A DNA stretch of 64,000 bases. It comes from Planctomycetota bacterium (GTDB lineage Bacteria; Planctomycetota; Phycisphaerae; WQYP01). The stretch lies in NCBI GenBank assembly GCA_021790385.1, contig JAJYDW010000013.1, positions 1 through 64,000 of the forward strand, given 5' to 3'. Shown piece by piece: positions 37,730 through 48,060 of the stretch (positions are counted from its first letter, which is position 1; every line of letters starts with the position of its first letter). The notes under the pieces were generated by a model. The model was not told where the DNA came from, did not search any database, and saw only the letters and a program-made list of their open reading frames with translations. A program made the translations under genes and the position numbers.

Positions 37730-38523
37730 GTGGAAGTAACCATGACGCAGGTGGGCACACCCAAGCATCCGCGGCTGCGCGTCACCATACGAGGCGCTGA
37801 ACTCAATGCGGCAATGAAAAAAACGATCACGACGGTGCTCAATCGCCTGCTCGGCCTTCAACTCGATCTGGCCCCCTTTTACCGCTTCGCCCGGAATCAT
37901 CCCCCCTTGCATGCCCTCGCCCGCCAATTTCGCGGCATGAAGCCACCACGGTTCACCGGCGCTTTTGAGGGCATTATTAACGCCATCGTCTGCCAGCAAT
38001 TGACCCTCACCGTGGGCATCCGCTTACTAAACCAAATCGCCGCAACGTATGGTGCGACAATGCAGGTGGATGGCACGACCGTTCACGCCTTTCCACAACC
38101 GCGCGAACTGGCTTCCACGTCGCCGACAAGGTTGCGAAAGATGGGTTTGAGCTGGCACAAAAGCCGGGCCATGATTGAATTGGCCCAGTTCGTCGTTGCC
38201 GGCCGGTTAGACCCGGAGACCATTGCCAATTTGCCCGATCAGGAAGCGCTGGAACGATTGCAGAATGTGCGCGGCGTTGGCCGCTGGACCGCCCAATACG
38301 TGCTCCTCCGGGGGTTGGGGCGAACGCATCTGTTTCCCGGTGACGACGTGGGGGCGCGCAACAACCTGCGTGCCTGGTTAAATCTTGCCGAACCATTGGA
38401 TTATGCGGGGGTCCAGCGCACCCTTGAGCCGTGGAAGGGCTATGGTGGTTTGATTTATTTTCATCTGCTTTTTTGGGCCGCCTGGCCCAAGCCAGCCATA
38501 TTCAACCCAATGGCGGCCCGTAG
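37730..38523 (+). pseudogene. alkA: DNA-3-methyladenine glycosylase II, damaged at both ends
   Basis: The HhH-GPD glycosylase core is intact: PPRFTGAFEGIINAIVCQQLT, the hairpin LQNVRGVGRWTAQYVLLRGL, and FPGDDVGARN with the catalytic Asp. The N-terminal domain of AlkA-like enzymes (about 70-80 residues) is missing at the junction with the transposase fragment. Near the C-terminus the frame is lost at a T6G3 run (38469-38477). One base changed there restores GRLAQASHIQPNGGP and a TAG at 38521-38523, a typical AlkA end. In the actual frame translation continues antisense through the next gene to 39097. The enzyme would excise alkylated purines if functional. Confidence 0.75.
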
Positions 38524-38530
38524 CCCGACC

Positions 38531-38995
38531 TCACGTTCCGCCTTTGCCCGGCTGATATTGACCGGCAACACTTCCAAATGCAACGGCCAACCGGTTCCAG
38601 CCGTTGATGCTGACGATGGCCATGGTCAGGTTCACCATTTCCTTTTCGGAGAATTGCCGCCTTACCCGCAGGTACAGTTCTTCCGACACATGGTTATTGG
38701 CAAGGAGGGTGATGGCCTCGGTCCATTCCAAAGCCGCCCGCTCCCGCGCGTCAAAAAAAGGTGCCTCTTTCCAAGCAGAAAGCAGGTACAGCCGCTGCTC
38801 GCTTTCACCACCGGCTCGGGCATCTTTGGTGTGCATATCAATACAAAATGCGCAACCGTTGATTTGCGAAGCCCGCAAGCGGACCAGCTCCAGCAAAGAC
38901 TTTTCCAGCCCGCAGTTCCGCACAAAATTCTCCACGCCCCGCATCGCCTGATAGGCCTCGGGCACTACCGCTTTGTACGCCAACCGGCTTTCCAT
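38531..38995 (-). CDS. AhpD/carboxymuconolactone decarboxylase-like protein
   Basis: 154 residues. The AhpD-type motif E-x7-C-x2-C-x3-H is present in VRLRASQINGCAFCIDMHTK. ERAALEWTEAITLLANNHVS and VNLTMAIVSINGWNRLAVAF follow. Most such proteins act as peroxidase partners or in redox defence; the substrate is unknown. AAGGAT lies eight bases before ATG 38995; ATG 39001 is also possible. The stop is eight bases from the inferred original end of alkA, convergent. Confidence 0.87.
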   Translation of the reverse strand: MESRLAYKAVVPEAYQAMRGVENFVRNCGLEKSLLELVRLRASQINGCAFCIDMHTKDARAGGESEQRLYLLSAWKEAPFFDARERAALEWTEAITLLANNHVSEELYLRVRRQFSEKEMVNLTMAIVSINGWNRLAVAFGSVAGQYQPGKGGT

Positions 38996-39160
38996 AATCA
39001 TATCCTTCAGGTGGTTAAAGGCGCTCATCCGCTTCCAAGTTACCATGCCATGTCTGGCGCCGCCAACACACCGCGCGACACCCATAAAAGCCAGTAGCCC
39101 GCTTTCGCACACCATATTCCCTGGGTACGATATAAACTAGCTCAAGCAAGGAGACATACG

Positions 39161-39505
39161 ATGGAATCACCTGCGGATATAAACAAGGCTACCTGGCCCA
39201 ATGGGCCGGCCAATTTGTCCCGTTTGATTGAAACCCAACCCGGATCCGTCGTCAGCCGGGTGTTGCTCAAGCGTAAAACCGGCAATGTTACACTCTTTGC
39301 ATTTGCCCCCGGTCAGGATCTTTCCGAACACACTGCGCCGTTCGACGCCCTGCTTCAGGTCCTGCAAGGCCAGGCCACAATCTCCATTGCCGGTAACCCA
39401 TTCACCGTACGGGCCGGTGAAGCCATCTTGTTACCGGCGGGCAAACCGCACGCGGTTCAGGCGGTCTCGGCATTGCACATGCTCTTGACGATGATTCGGG
39501 AGTAG
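39161..39505 (+). CDS. Cupin-domain protein
   Basis: 114 residues forming a single cupin barrel. Motif 1 is FAPGQDLSEHTAPFDALLQV and motif 2 is GEAILLPAGKPHAVQA. A metal could be held by the His and Glu/Asp residues of these motifs. It could be a small sensor or enzyme; no specific reaction can be assigned. AAGGAG precedes the ATG. The DUF488 gene follows after six bases. Confidence 0.85.
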   Translation: MESPADINKATWPNGPANLSRLIETQPGSVVSRVLLKRKTGNVTLFAFAPGQDLSEHTAPFDALLQVLQGQATISIAGNPFTVRAGEAILLPAGKPHAVQAVSALHMLLTMIRE

Positions 39506-39511
39506 CACGTG

Positions 39512-39868
39512 ATGTCCAAAATCCAGATAAAACGGGTGTACGAAACGCCAGCGCCCGAAGATGGAGTCCGAGTTTTAGTGGAACGGCTTTGGCCTCGCGG
39601 CCTTACCAAGGCCAAGGCGAAAATTGACCTCTGGCGGAAAGACATCGCTCCGAGTCCAGAATTGCGCACTTGGTTTGCCCACGATCCCGCAAGATGGGAG
39701 GCATTCAAAAACAGGTATTGGCGGGAATTGCGCTCCAATCCAGCGGCCGTACAAACATTGCGCGAACATATCCAAAAGGGCCACGTCACCCTGGTCTATG
39801 CTGCGCACGACCAATGGCACAACGGAGCGCTGGCCCTACTGGAATTTCTGGATTTGCCGCAAAACTGA
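39512..39868 (+). CDS. DUF488 family protein
   Basis: 118 residues with the family pattern IQIKRVYETPAPEDGVRVLV, then WPRGLTKAKAKIDLWRKDIAPSPELR, WFAHDPARWEAF and VTLVYAAHD. DUF488 (YeaO-like) is widespread and of unknown biochemical role. GGGAG precedes the ATG at a good distance. It is co-directional with the cupin gene and probably co-transcribed. Confidence 0.88.
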   Translation: MSKIQIKRVYETPAPEDGVRVLVERLWPRGLTKAKAKIDLWRKDIAPSPELRTWFAHDPARWEAFKNRYWRELRSNPAAVQTLREHIQKGHVTLVYAAHDQWHNGALALLEFLDLPQN

Positions 39869-40071
39869 TGGATCTGTCACGGTGGGCAAAACCTCCTTTG
39901 GCAGCGCTGATGAAGAAGTATTTTCCCTTGGCTTTGCAGCCTGCGGAGCAACCACTAAATCACGCGCAGTGGCGGCAAGCCCCGAATCCACCACCAGCTT
40001 GACCACATCATTATGAAAGAATAACGCAATGGTCCAGTCCATCATTACCCGAAGCCGCCGCCGCGTCCGCC

Positions 40072-40452
40072 ATGCTTAAAACATTAAATCTTTACACCAT
40101 CTCCGGCGGGGTGCAAACGCCGGCCAAAACCGATGAGACCGGCTTTGCTACCAGTGCCAAGGGGACGTTGCTGTTTGCCGATGTCAAGAACCATGTCGTC
40201 TACCAACTTACCGCGACCCATGGGTTTAGTCTCAACCAGGCATTTTCCGCCGATAAGACCAACCACTGGCTGGATACTCTCAACTTTAACACCGGCCTGC
40301 TTACACCGGTGGTCACGGGGCTGGGACAGCCGGCGGGTATCGGCTATATTGCTGATCCTGCCAGCACTCTTCCCGATCTGGCCGGATTGGCGCTGTTAGC
40401 ACCGGCTAGCGCCTTGTTGCTGCTGGGCCAACGAACCCGGCGGTGGGCATAA
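40072..40452 (+). pseudogene. C-terminal fragment of a secreted beta-propeller-like protein
   Basis: 126 residues without a signal peptide. The strand pattern (LLFADVKNHVVYQLTATHG, LDTLNFNTGLLTPVVTGLG) resembles the last blades of a propeller repeat. The end, LPDLAGLALLAPASALLLLG followed by QRTRRWA, looks like a degenerate PEP-CTERM helix with a basic tail. The missing start suggests that the 5' part was lost. The gap 39869-40071 shows nothing else. Confidence 0.5.
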
Positions 40453-40477
40453 ATAGCTATCACGGAACTTGAGGCTG

Positions 40478-40508
40478 CAAAAAGGCCCCGCCCAAAGACC
40501 GGGGCCTT
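40478..40508 (-). terminator. Terminator of the aconitase gene
   Basis: On the minus strand AAGGCCCCG and CGGGGCCTT form a nine-bp stem around a nine-base loop and run into TTTTTGC. It lies about 115 bases after the acnA stop. Confidence 0.75.
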
Positions 40509-40621
40509 GGGCTTGCCCGGCCCGAAGGCCCAAGTCAGCCGGTGCTTTTGATAAGCCCGGTGCCGCGTGGTCGGCGGACGGCAACGGTTTCAACTTGCTC
40601 TGCGGCAGGTGGCCGCGGGAA

Positions 40622-43390
40622 TCATTCCGCCGCCATGCGTCGCAGCACGGTGTGTAAGATTCCGCCGTTGCGGTAGTATTCCACCTCTACGGGCGTATCG
40701 ATGCGGCAGATGGCGGAAAATTCCACCGTGCGGCCATCGGCCCGGCGGGCCACCACACGGATGTCCTGCCGCGGTTTTACATCTTCTGGTATGTCAATAT
40801 CATAAGTTTCCACACCCGTTAAACCCAATTCGGCGGCGGTCTGCCCTTTGTGAAATGTCAGCGGCAAAACGCCCATGCCCACCAGATTGCTGCGGTGAAT
40901 ACGCTCAAAACTTTCGGCGATCACCGCCCGCACGCCCAATAAAAATGTACCTTTGGCGGCCCAGTCGCGGCTGGAACCCATGCCGTAATCCTTGCCCGCC
41001 AATATCACCAGCGGCACACTCTGGCGATGGTAGTTGACGGCGGCATCGTAAATGGACTTCACCTGCTGATCCGTAAAGTCCCTGGTAACACCGCCTTCGG
41101 TGCCGGGGGTGAGTTTATTTTTGACGCGGATATTGGCAAAGGTGCCGCGGGTCATCACGCGATCGTTGCCGCGGCGGGAACCGTAGCTGTTGAACATGGC
41201 CGGGGTAACACCATGTTCCAGCAAAAAGCGACCGGCCGGGCCGTCCTTTTTTATTGAACCGGCGGGGCTGATATGGTCGGTGGTAATGGAATCTCCGAGA
41301 TAGGCCAGACAGCGGGCATTTTTGACCGCGGTGATGGCGGCGACTTTGGGATCCATGCCGACGAAAAAGGGCGGCTCTTGAATGTACGTACTGTTTTCAT
41401 CCCAATCAAAAACCTCGCCCCGGCTGGTCTTAATCGCTTTCCATTCCGGCGAACCTTCAAACACGTTGGCGTATTGGCGGCGGAAGTGTTCACTAAGGAC
41501 GTTTTTGGCAACCGCCTCATCCACCTCGCGCTGGCTGGGCCAGATATCCGCGAGCAGCACCGGTTTGCCGTCGGCACCATGCCCCAAGGGCGTGCGTTGA
41601 AAGTCGATATCCACCGTACCGGCCAGGGCGTAGGCCACCACCAGCGGGGGCGAAGCCAGGTAATTGGCCTTGACGTCGGGACTGATGCGCCCCTCAAAGT
41701 TGCGGTTGCCGGAAAGCACCGCTGCCGCGACCAGGTCGCCTTCGGCAATGGCGCGGCTGATGGGTTCGGGCAGCGGGCCGGAATTGCCGATGCACGTGGT
41801 GCAGCCAAAACCGACCAGGAAAAATCCACATTCTTCCAATGCGCCCACCAGGCCGGCCTTGGTCAGGTAATCCATGACTACCTTGGACCCCGGAGCCAGC
41901 GAGGTTTTCACCCATGGTTTGCGGGTCAGGCCGAACTTGCGGGCCTTTTGGGCGACCAAGCCCGCGGCGATCATGACGCTGGGGTTGCTGGTGTTGGTGC
42001 AACTGGTGATGGCCGCAATCACCACCGCGCCGTGCTTCAGGGCGAAGTTATGCCCGTCGTATTGCACCGGTACGCCGTCAAAGCCCACATCCGTTTTCAC
42101 GGCTGCCGGGGCAGTGGCTGCGGTACCGCTGCCGTTACCGCCTTCGCCTTCCCAGCTTTGCATATTGGATCCGCGTCCGGTGGAGGCTTTGCCATAGACC
42201 AGCGAAAGATCCTGCCGCCATTGCGATTGCATGGCGCTAAGAGCCACACGATCCTGCGGTCGGCGCGGGCCGGCCAGGGACGGCTCCACCGAAGCTAAAT
42301 CCAGGGAAAGAGTGCTGCTGTAAGTGATTTCGCGGGTATCCTGCCGCCACAACCCCTGGGCTTTGGCGTATTGTTCCACGGTGGCAATCAGATCGTCCGG
42401 TCGGCCGGAGAGGCGCAGGTATTGAAGCGTTTGGTCGTCCACCGGAAAATAGCCGATGGTGGCACCGTATTCCGGGGCCATGTTGGCAATGGTGGCCCGG
42501 TTGGCCACGCTCATGGCGGCCAGACCCGGCCCGAAAAATTCCACAAATTTATCTACCACGCCGTGCTCGCGCAGCATTTGCGTAATGGTAAGCACCAAGT
42601 CGGTGGCAGTGCAGCCTTCGCTTAATTCGCCGGTGAGCTTGAACCCCACCACTTCCGGCAGCAGCATATAAATGGGCTGGCCGAGCATCACAGCTTCGGC
42701 CTCAATTCCGCCCACGCCCCAGCCGACAACGCCCAAACCGTTGATCATGGTGGTGTGCGAATCGGTGCCGACCAGCGAATCGGGGTAGAGCACGGAATCT
42801 TTTTCCCACACCACCTTGGCCAGATATTCCAGATTAACCTGATGCACAATACCGGTGGCCGGCGGCACCACCCGGAAATTCTCAAACGCCTGCTGCCCCC
42901 ATTTTAAGAACTGATAGCGCTCCAGGTTGCGATTAAACTCATGTTGGCTGTTGATTTCCAGGGCCGCACTGCTGGCAAAAGCATCCACCTGCACGCTATG
43001 GTCAATCACCAGGTCGCACGGCACCAGTGGATTTACTTTTTTCGGATCGCCGCCCAGACGCAACATCGCAGCCCGCATGGCGGCCAAGTCCACCACGGCC
43101 GGTACACCGGTAAAATCCTGAAGAACCACGCGGCCGGGCATGAAGGGCACTTCAATGCGTGCCGGTTTACGGGCATCGTACTGAGCCAGTGCTTCCACAT
43201 CCTTGGGTTCCACGATGCCGCCATCGCAATTACGCAAACACGATTCCAGCAGCACTTTAATGCTGTACGGCAGTTTATCCACCGGAGCAAGATGCTTGAG
43301 GGCATCAAGGCGATAAATGGTTTTGGGACCTATTTTCGTATTGAGTGTGGTTCGAGAGTTAAAAAAATCCTTACGCTCGGATGCAGTCAT
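40622..43390 (-). CDS. acnA: Aconitate hydratase A
   Basis: 922 residues of the AcnA/IRP type. It has [39 protein letters not shown], the cluster ligands in [13 protein letters not shown] and [14 protein letters not shown] (three Cys), and the swivelling domain [17 protein letters not shown], then [12 protein letters not shown]. The enzyme interconverts citrate and isocitrate using a 4Fe-4S cluster. A low-complexity Gly/Ala/Ser insert ([16 protein letters not shown]) sits ahead of the first cluster Cys. ATG 43390 with GAAGGA upstream is chosen; a further open extension to 43795 overlaps the phoH gene and is rejected. Confidence 0.95.
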   Translation of the reverse strand: MTASERKDFFNSRTTLNTKIGPKTIYRLDALKHLAPVDKLPYSIKVLLESCLRNCDGGIVEPKDVEALAQYDARKPARIEVPFMPGRVVLQDFTGVPAVVDLAAMRAAMLRLGGDPKKVNPLVPCDLVIDHSVQVDAFASSAALEINSQHEFNRNLERYQFLKWGQQAFENFRVVPPATGIVHQVNLEYLAKVVWEKDSVLYPDSLVGTDSHTTMINGLGVVGWGVGGIEAEAVMLGQPIYMLLPEVVGFKLTGELSEGCTATDLVLTITQMLREHGVVDKFVEFFGPGLAAMSVANRATIANMAPEYGATIGYFPVDDQTLQYLRLSGRPDDLIATVEQYAKAQGLWRQDTREITYSSTLSLDLASVEPSLAGPRRPQDRVALSAMQSQWRQDLSLVYGKASTGRGSNMQSWEGEGGNGSGTAATAPAAVKTDVGFDGVPVQYDGHNFALKHGAVVIAAITSCTNTSNPSVMIAAGLVAQKARKFGLTRKPWVKTSLAPGSKVVMDYLTKAGLVGALEECGFFLVGFGCTTCIGNSGPLPEPISRAIAEGDLVAAAVLSGNRNFEGRISPDVKANYLASPPLVVAYALAGTVDIDFQRTPLGHGADGKPVLLADIWPSQREVDEAVAKNVLSEHFRRQYANVFEGSPEWKAIKTSRGEVFDWDENSTYIQEPPFFVGMDPKVAAITAVKNARCLAYLGDSITTDHISPAGSIKKDGPAGRFLLEHGVTPAMFNSYGSRRGNDRVMTRGTFANIRVKNKLTPGTEGGVTRDFTDQQVKSIYDAAVNYHRQSVPLVILAGKDYGMGSSRDWAAKGTFLLGVRAVIAESFERIHRSNLVGMGVLPLTFHKGQTAAELGLTGVETYDIDIPEDVKPRQDIRVVARRADGRTVEFSAICRIDTPVEVEYYRNGGILHTVLRRMAAE

Positions 43391-43717
43391 TCTAAAATCC
43401 TTCAAAAATCCGCCAGGCTGGTGGTGGATGGTGCCAAGGCTTGGCACCCCCGCCCCCGCTTGCGCGCCGTCCGATATTTTAGCGTCGGTGCGCCTACTTG
43501 CCACATGCCGTGCGGCAGGAACTGTTTCCATGGATATGGGACTGCTATAACCATCGTCCAATGGCCGATAAAGAAAATGGGGAATAGTCGGCGGACTGCC
43601 GGGGGCGTGTGTGACCGTTGCGCCAGGGGGCATGTGGGGTCCCGCTTGCCAGGATTGCAGCGCTGGCATAGGCTTAATGACCGCGGGGGTGTTCGCTGTA
43701 GGTTTAACAAAAGGGTG
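43391..43717. other. Divergent promoter region, acnA / phoH
   Basis: No gene is supported in these 327 bases. Open frames extend into the gap from both sides but lose family similarity. I could not pick a clear promoter for either gene. Confidence 0.45.
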
Positions 43718-45088
43718 ATGGCCGGCATGACATCTGAAAAAATGACCACGGCAAACCTCAAGTATTTTGTTCTGGACACCAGCGTATTGCTGCATAATCC
43801 CAATGCCTTATTTTCGTTTGCGGATAACGAAGTGGTCATTGCGTTTGATGTGCTGGAAGAGTTGGATAAATTCAAAAAAGATTCCAACGATGTGGGGCGC
43901 AATTCGCGCATGGTCATTCGCCACCTGGATCAATTGCGGGAGAAAGGACGGCTGGCTGCCGGTGTAAAATGGAACGGCCACGGCGGGGTGATTCGCGTGG
44001 CCATGGACCCGGTCCATGTGCCGGGCCTTAGCGAAAGCGTGCCGGACAATCGGATTATTTCCGCGGCGTACAAGCTCAAGCAGGCGGGCAAAACCGTCAT
44101 CTTCATCAGCAAGGATATTAACGCCCGGATCAAGTCTGATGCCTTGGGCATTGAGACCCAGGATTTTGAATCGCAAAAGGTGGATTACGAAACCCTGTAC
44201 GCCGGCTACCGTGAACTCACGGTGGATAGCGTTTTGATTGACCGTTTGTACGCGGAAAAACGCCTATCCATCAAAGACCCGGTGCTCACGGCGCTCAAGC
44301 CGGCGTTGTGTCCGAATGAATATGTGCTGTTTCACTCCAGTGCCGACGCTAATCAGACCGGACTGGCCCGTTATGTTTCCAGCCTGGAATCGCTGCTGCC
44401 GCTGACGCGCAGTAAAAAAGCCTGTTTCGGAATTATTCCACGCAATGTCCAGCAAACCATGGCCCTGGATTTGCTGCTCGATGATGATGTGCAGATGGTT
44501 ACGCTGATGGGTACCGCCGGTACCGGTAAAACCCTGCTGGCCCTGGCGGCCGGCATGACCAAAGTCTTTAACGAACAGCGCTATGAACGCATGTTGGTGG
44601 CCCGGCCCATTATGCCGCTGGGGCGGGATATCGGTTTTCTGCCCGGCAGCAAGGATGAAAAGATGGCCGCCTGGATGCAGCCAATCTTCGACAACCTGGA
44701 ATTCCTGCTCACGGATCGACGGATTCACAGCGGCGAAAGCGTCAATGTGGAAGGCAAGCTCAAGGCCTTAATCGACGGCGGCAAAGTGGTGCTGGAAGCG
44801 TTGACCTATATCCGCGGGCGCAGCATTCCGCACCAATTTATGGTCGTCGATGAGGCCCAGAACCTGACCCCGCACGAAATTAAAACTATTGCCAGCCGGG
44901 TGGGCGAGGGTACCAAAATTGTCCTCACCGGCGATGCCGAACAAATTGACAATCCGTATCTGGATGCCAATTCCAACGGATTGTCCTTTACCATTGAAAA
45001 ATTGAAATCCTCCGACATCGTGGGGCACGTAACTCTGGAGCGCCCGGAGCGCAGCTCGCTGGCCAGCCTGGTGGTGAAGGAACTATAG
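43718..45088 (+). CDS. PIN-domain PhoH-family ATPase (YlaK/PhoH2-like)
   Basis: 456 residues. Residues 12-150 form a PIN nuclease domain ([20 protein letters not shown] with the first acidic residue, [24 protein letters not shown]). Residues 220-450 form the PhoH ATPase with Walker A GTAGTGKT, Walker [15 protein letters not shown] and [13 protein letters not shown]. Proteins of this layout couple RNA unwinding to ribonuclease activity. ATG 43718 has AAAGGG close by; ATG 43727 is an alternative. Confidence 0.9.
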   Translation: MAGMTSEKMTTANLKYFVLDTSVLLHNPNALFSFADNEVVIAFDVLEELDKFKKDSNDVGRNSRMVIRHLDQLREKGRLAAGVKWNGHGGVIRVAMDPVHVPGLSESVPDNRIISAAYKLKQAGKTVIFISKDINARIKSDALGIETQDFESQKVDYETLYAGYRELTVDSVLIDRLYAEKRLSIKDPVLTALKPALCPNEYVLFHSSADANQTGLARYVSSLESLLPLTRSKKACFGIIPRNVQQTMALDLLLDDDVQMVTLMGTAGTGKTLLALAAGMTKVFNEQRYERMLVARPIMPLGRDIGFLPGSKDEKMAAWMQPIFDNLEFLLTDRRIHSGESVNVEGKLKALIDGGKVVLEALTYIRGRSIPHQFMVVDEAQNLTPHEIKTIASRVGEGTKIVLTGDAEQIDNPYLDANSNGLSFTIEKLKSSDIVGHVTLERPERSSLASLVVKEL

Positions 45089-45488
45089 GCTTAGCTCGAT
45101 GTTCAGCCTCCCTTTGTCCGGCCGCACGCACCTGCGGGCGGCGTTGCCAGGGAACCTGCCAGCTTGGCAGGTACAAGCCTTGAATTCAGCTTGATTCGCT
45201 CTTTTGTCGGGTGGTGGCTGCGGCTGAACTGCAAAGTGTAAGTGGCTATTTTATAATAACTTACGATGTGGCAACAAAATTAACGCAACGATTCGGCACG
45301 GCTTTTGTTTTACTTATTATAGGTTCGGTAAACTCCGCGGTAGCGCGGGTGAAACAGGTGGTTCGGGCCACCGCGCCGACAACTGCCCCGAAACGCTGTC
45401 GGCGTTGTTGCACTTCCTGCTGCAGGTGACTTGGCGGAGCGTTCCGCCAAGCCGAACCAAGGTGACTATTTTCAAAGGAGACCATGTT
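45089..45488. promoter_or_regulatory. Upstream region of the Hsp20 cluster
   Basis: 400 bases without a gene. There is a TATAAT at 45252-45257 without a good -35 box. At 45430-45451 CTTGGCGGA pairs with TCCGCCAAG around a four-base loop; it lies 23 bases before the ribosome-binding site AAAGGAG (45474-45480). No CIRCE element was seen. The hairpin does not sequester the ribosome-binding site directly, so an RNA thermometer is not shown. Confidence 0.45.
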
Positions 45489-45935
45489 ATGTTAGACCTT
45501 ACCTATCGCCCATTTTTTCCCTTGGCCCAGCTTCAAGAGGACTTAGGCGACATTTTTGACAATGCCTTTGCCCCCATGACGGCGACGCGCATGTCCGACC
45601 AGACCTACCCGGCCGTGAATCTCTGGGAACAGGGTGATGCGGTGACACTGGAAGCGGAATTGCCGGGCGTGGATATTAAAAATGTCGAAATTCTGGCCAC
45701 CGGCAATCAGATCACGTTAAAAGTAACAAGGCCCGCGGCCGAAGGGGCGGAAAACTCCGGCCGTACGTGGCACCGGCGTGAGCGTGTGTTTGGCAGTTTT
45801 GCACGCACGGTGACCATGCCTTGGGATTTGGCTACGGACAAGATTGAAGCGTCTTTGAAAGATGGCGTGCTGAGGGTACATCTGCCCAAGGCGGAATCGA
45901 GCAAGCCGCGGAAAATTAAGCTGCTTGCGACGTGA
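45489..45935 (+). CDS. Small heat-shock protein Hsp20, copy 1
   Basis: 148 residues with an alpha-crystallin domain: PAVNLWEQGDAVTLEAELPG, VDIKNVEILATGNQITLKV, WHRRERVFGSFARTVTMPW and the beta9 motif LKDGVLRVHLPKAE. The C-terminus SSKPRKIKLLAT has a KIKL version of the I-x-I tail. It is an ATP-independent holdase chaperone. AAAGGAG gives ATG 45489; an ATG at 45484 reads only MLC and stops. Confidence 0.9.
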   Translation: MLDLTYRPFFPLAQLQEDLGDIFDNAFAPMTATRMSDQTYPAVNLWEQGDAVTLEAELPGVDIKNVEILATGNQITLKVTRPAAEGAENSGRTWHRRERVFGSFARTVTMPWDLATDKIEASLKDGVLRVHLPKAESSKPRKIKLLAT

Positions 45936-46024
45936 TTATCGCCGCAGCAACGCTCTGGAATATGGTGTCGCCGGTCGATATCGGCGAGTCAATTTGAACA
46001 GCTTGTTTTGCAAGGAGAATTTTT

Positions 46025-46420
46025 ATGAATACGGTGGCAATGGAAAAACGTGCGGCGACGGAGGCCGCCCCGGAAAAATTAAGTGCGGATGTCTTTTACA
46101 CTCCCGCAGTTGATATCTGGGAAAATGATGACGGTTTTACATTTTTGATGGACCTGCCCGGGGTCAAAATTGACGACATCGACATTACCTTCAACGGTGG
46201 CGTACTGACGGTAGAAGCGAAAGCGGCATCACGACAGTGCGAAGAAGATCGTCGTTTGCTGGAAGAATACCGGGTCGGCCACTTCCGCCGATCTTTTGAC
46301 ATCAGTGTTCCTATTCACAGCGAGGGTATTACCGCGGGGCTTAAAAATGGCGAACTGACCCTGTGGGTGCCCAAGGCTCAAGCGGCGCGAACGCGGAAAG
46401 TTGCTGTGAAAGCAGAGTGA
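46025..46420 (+). CDS. Small heat-shock protein Hsp20, copy 2
   Basis: 131 residues, alpha-crystallin domain from TPAVDIWENDDGFTFLMDLP through YRVGHFRRSFDISVPIHSEG to GLKNGELTLWVPKAQ; the tail is TRKVAVKAE. It diverges clearly from copies 1 and 3, so the cluster could give mixed oligomers. AAGGAG precedes the ATG, 89 bases after copy 1. Confidence 0.9.
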   Translation: MNTVAMEKRAATEAAPEKLSADVFYTPAVDIWENDDGFTFLMDLPGVKIDDIDITFNGGVLTVEAKAASRQCEEDRRLLEEYRVGHFRRSFDISVPIHSEGITAGLKNGELTLWVPKAQAARTRKVAVKAE

Positions 46421-46484
46421 GTATTTGCCGATGGCCGGCCCCGCATGGTGGGGAATCCATGGGCTTTTACGAAAGGAGAATTTT

Positions 46485-46979
46485 ATGAAACTCTTAGCAA
46501 AAAAACCGCAAAAAACGGGTGAGTCAAACTTGGCTGACCGCCGGGTGGAAAGGGCGGCGGGACCGTCGGAAATCCGGCGGCAGGTAGATCGGGCCTTCAA
46601 CCGGCTGTGGCAATCGCTGGGCAAAAATGGCCTGGCGGGGGCGGGTCCGCAATTGGCCTGGCCGGCCATGGACATGACTGATGAATCCGGGGCCATCGTG
46701 CTGCGGATCGATGCGCCGGGATTGAAGAATGAAGATGTTTCTGTGGAAGTCACGGGGCACCTGTTGATCATCCGCGGATCACGGAGTGAACAGTACCAGG
46801 AGAAAAGGACGGGTTGGTACCGCCACGAGCGGGCCAGCGGTAGTTTCTACCGCACCGTGCCCCTGCCTGGTTATGTCGATGCCGACAAGATTGAGGCCCG
46901 TTATGACCAGGGCGTGATTACCGTTACCATTCCGAAAAAACCTGGTGACGGTCCGCGAAAAATTCCGCTCTCTACGTAG
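46485..46979 (+). CDS. Small heat-shock protein Hsp20, copy 3
   Basis: 164 residues, with a longer basic N-terminal arm (about 55 residues). The alpha-crystallin domain follows: PAMDMTDESGAIVLRIDAPG, LKNEDVSVEVTGHLLIIRG, WYRHERASGSFYRTVPLPGY and YDQGVITVTIPKKP. The end is RKIPLST, an I-x-L tail. GAAAGGAG precedes ATG 46485. The three tandem genes with separate strong ribosome-binding sites suggest one heat-inducible operon. Confidence 0.9.
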   Translation: MKLLAKKPQKTGESNLADRRVERAAGPSEIRRQVDRAFNRLWQSLGKNGLAGAGPQLAWPAMDMTDESGAIVLRIDAPGLKNEDVSVEVTGHLLIIRGSRSEQYQEKRTGWYRHERASGSFYRTVPLPGYVDADKIEARYDQGVITVTIPKKPGDGPRKIPLST

Positions 46980-47041
46980 TATAAACGCCTCTGGCCATGG
47001 CCAAACTGTCAGAAAGGATGCCAGACCCTTTACGCAAATAA

Positions 47042-47072
47042 AGCAGCCCGGATATTAAGAGTCCGGGCTGCT
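47042..47072. terminator. Hairpin terminator between convergent genes
   Basis: AGCAGCCCGGA (47042-47052) pairs perfectly with TCCGGGCTGCT (47062-47072). On the minus strand it is followed by TTATTTGCG, so it mainly ends the prepilin transcript. It may also stop the Hsp20 operon from the other side. Confidence 0.8.
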
Positions 47073-47112
47073 GTCAGAATTTCTGTTGGCCGACTGCCGG
47101 CCGGGGGAGGCG

Positions 47113-48060
47113 TTACCAGTTGCCGTTTTCCACATCACGTACCGGAGCCATCCACACATCGAACGATTCCGGGGCACCGGCACTCCAGGCTGCAAAGACC
47201 GCGGCACTTCCGGTAGATCCACAGGATGCGGCACCATCAGTGGCAACGGCGCTGTTGTCATAACTGTAAATGGAATCTGAACCTTCGCCTACGTAGGGGT
47301 TGTCCTTCCAAACCACGTGATCGTCGCCATAGCCCACGTTCTGGCCGTCCCCGGCATGATTGCCGGAATTAAAGATATAATCGCCATAGGTATTAACCAG
47401 TCCCAGCAGAGGATCGCGGGCCATAGGGCCGCCGCCGGCGGTGTCGTTGGCGGGTGCCATATCTGCAGCCAGGGGCAGGTCTGCGGTGGTGGTATTGGTC
47501 CACCAGGCTCCTACGCTCCCGCTGGTGCCGTTCCACGGAAAGTCGATGGAATAGCTTTCGCCTACGCCCACGCCGGACGTGGTGTTGTTGACAATGCCAA
47601 AATTATCGAAGTATTCACTGCTGGCGTTGTAAAGCTCTGAAGGCAGCGTGGCATAGGGGTCGGACGGACAGATAAAGCTTTTCGCCGTCATCTGGCCGTT
47701 CAAGGTCAGCAGCCACATGGAAGCCAGTGGTGAACTGGTCATGGGGCCGGTCGCAAAGGCCTGCTGGCCCGCGGCATCCGCCGTCACGGATGTATCTGTT
47801 ACGGTCATGTTGGCACCGTTTTCATACGTAGTAGAGGTGGGAGCCTGGGCCGCCGGAAAAATCAGGCTGTTGTCCTGAGCGTAAACAATCATGGATTGAA
47901 TAAGGCTGCGTACATTCACCGAGCACACCGCCCGATTGGCCAATTCCCGGGCTTTCGCCAGGGCCGGCAGCAAAATGGCGATCAACAGGGCGATGATGGA
48001 GATAACCACGAGTAGTTCAATAAGTGTGAACCCACGAAGTGGTTGGCGATGGTTCCGCAT
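47113..48060 (-). CDS. Prepilin-like secreted protein
   Basis: 315 residues. [19 protein letters not shown] is a canonical prepilin leader and cleavage site, followed by [22 protein letters not shown]. The C-terminal part has [16 protein letters not shown], resembling the DGHV-type end of planctomycete prepilin-like proteins. GGAG lies before ATG 48060. It has no beta-solenoid repeats and is convergent with the Hsp20 cluster. Confidence 0.83.
   Translation of the reverse strand: MRNHRQPLRGFTLIELLVVISIIALLIAILLPALAKARELANRAVCSVNVRSLIQSMIVYAQDNSLIFPAAQAPTSTTYENGANMTVTDTSVTADAAGQQAFATGPMTSSPLASMWLLTLNGQMTAKSFICPSDPYATLPSELYNASSEYFDNFGIVNNTTSGVGVGESYSIDFPWNGTSGSVGAWWTNTTTADLPLAADMAPANDTAGGGPMARDPLLGLVNTYGDYIFNSGNHAGDGQNVGYGDDHVVWKDNPYVGEGSDSIYSYDNSAVATDGAASCGSTGSAAVFAAWSAGAPESFDVWMAPVRDVENGNW

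Noticed and set aside
38524-39097. C-terminal half of the long alkA frame
   Set aside because: It is antisense to the AhpD-like gene and results from the frameshift at 38469-38477.
42941-43717. Upstream extension of the PhoH frame
   Set aside because: It runs antisense to aconitase and has no PIN-domain similarity. The domain begins right after ATG 43718.
43391-43795. N-terminal extension of aconitase
   Set aside because: AcnA proteins start near the sequence after ATG 43390, which has a ribosome-binding site. The extension would overlap the divergent phoH gene.
45430-45480. RNA thermometer for Hsp20
   Set aside because: The hairpin does not pair with the ribosome-binding site and there is no fourU or ROSE-type pattern, so only a generic hairpin is claimed.
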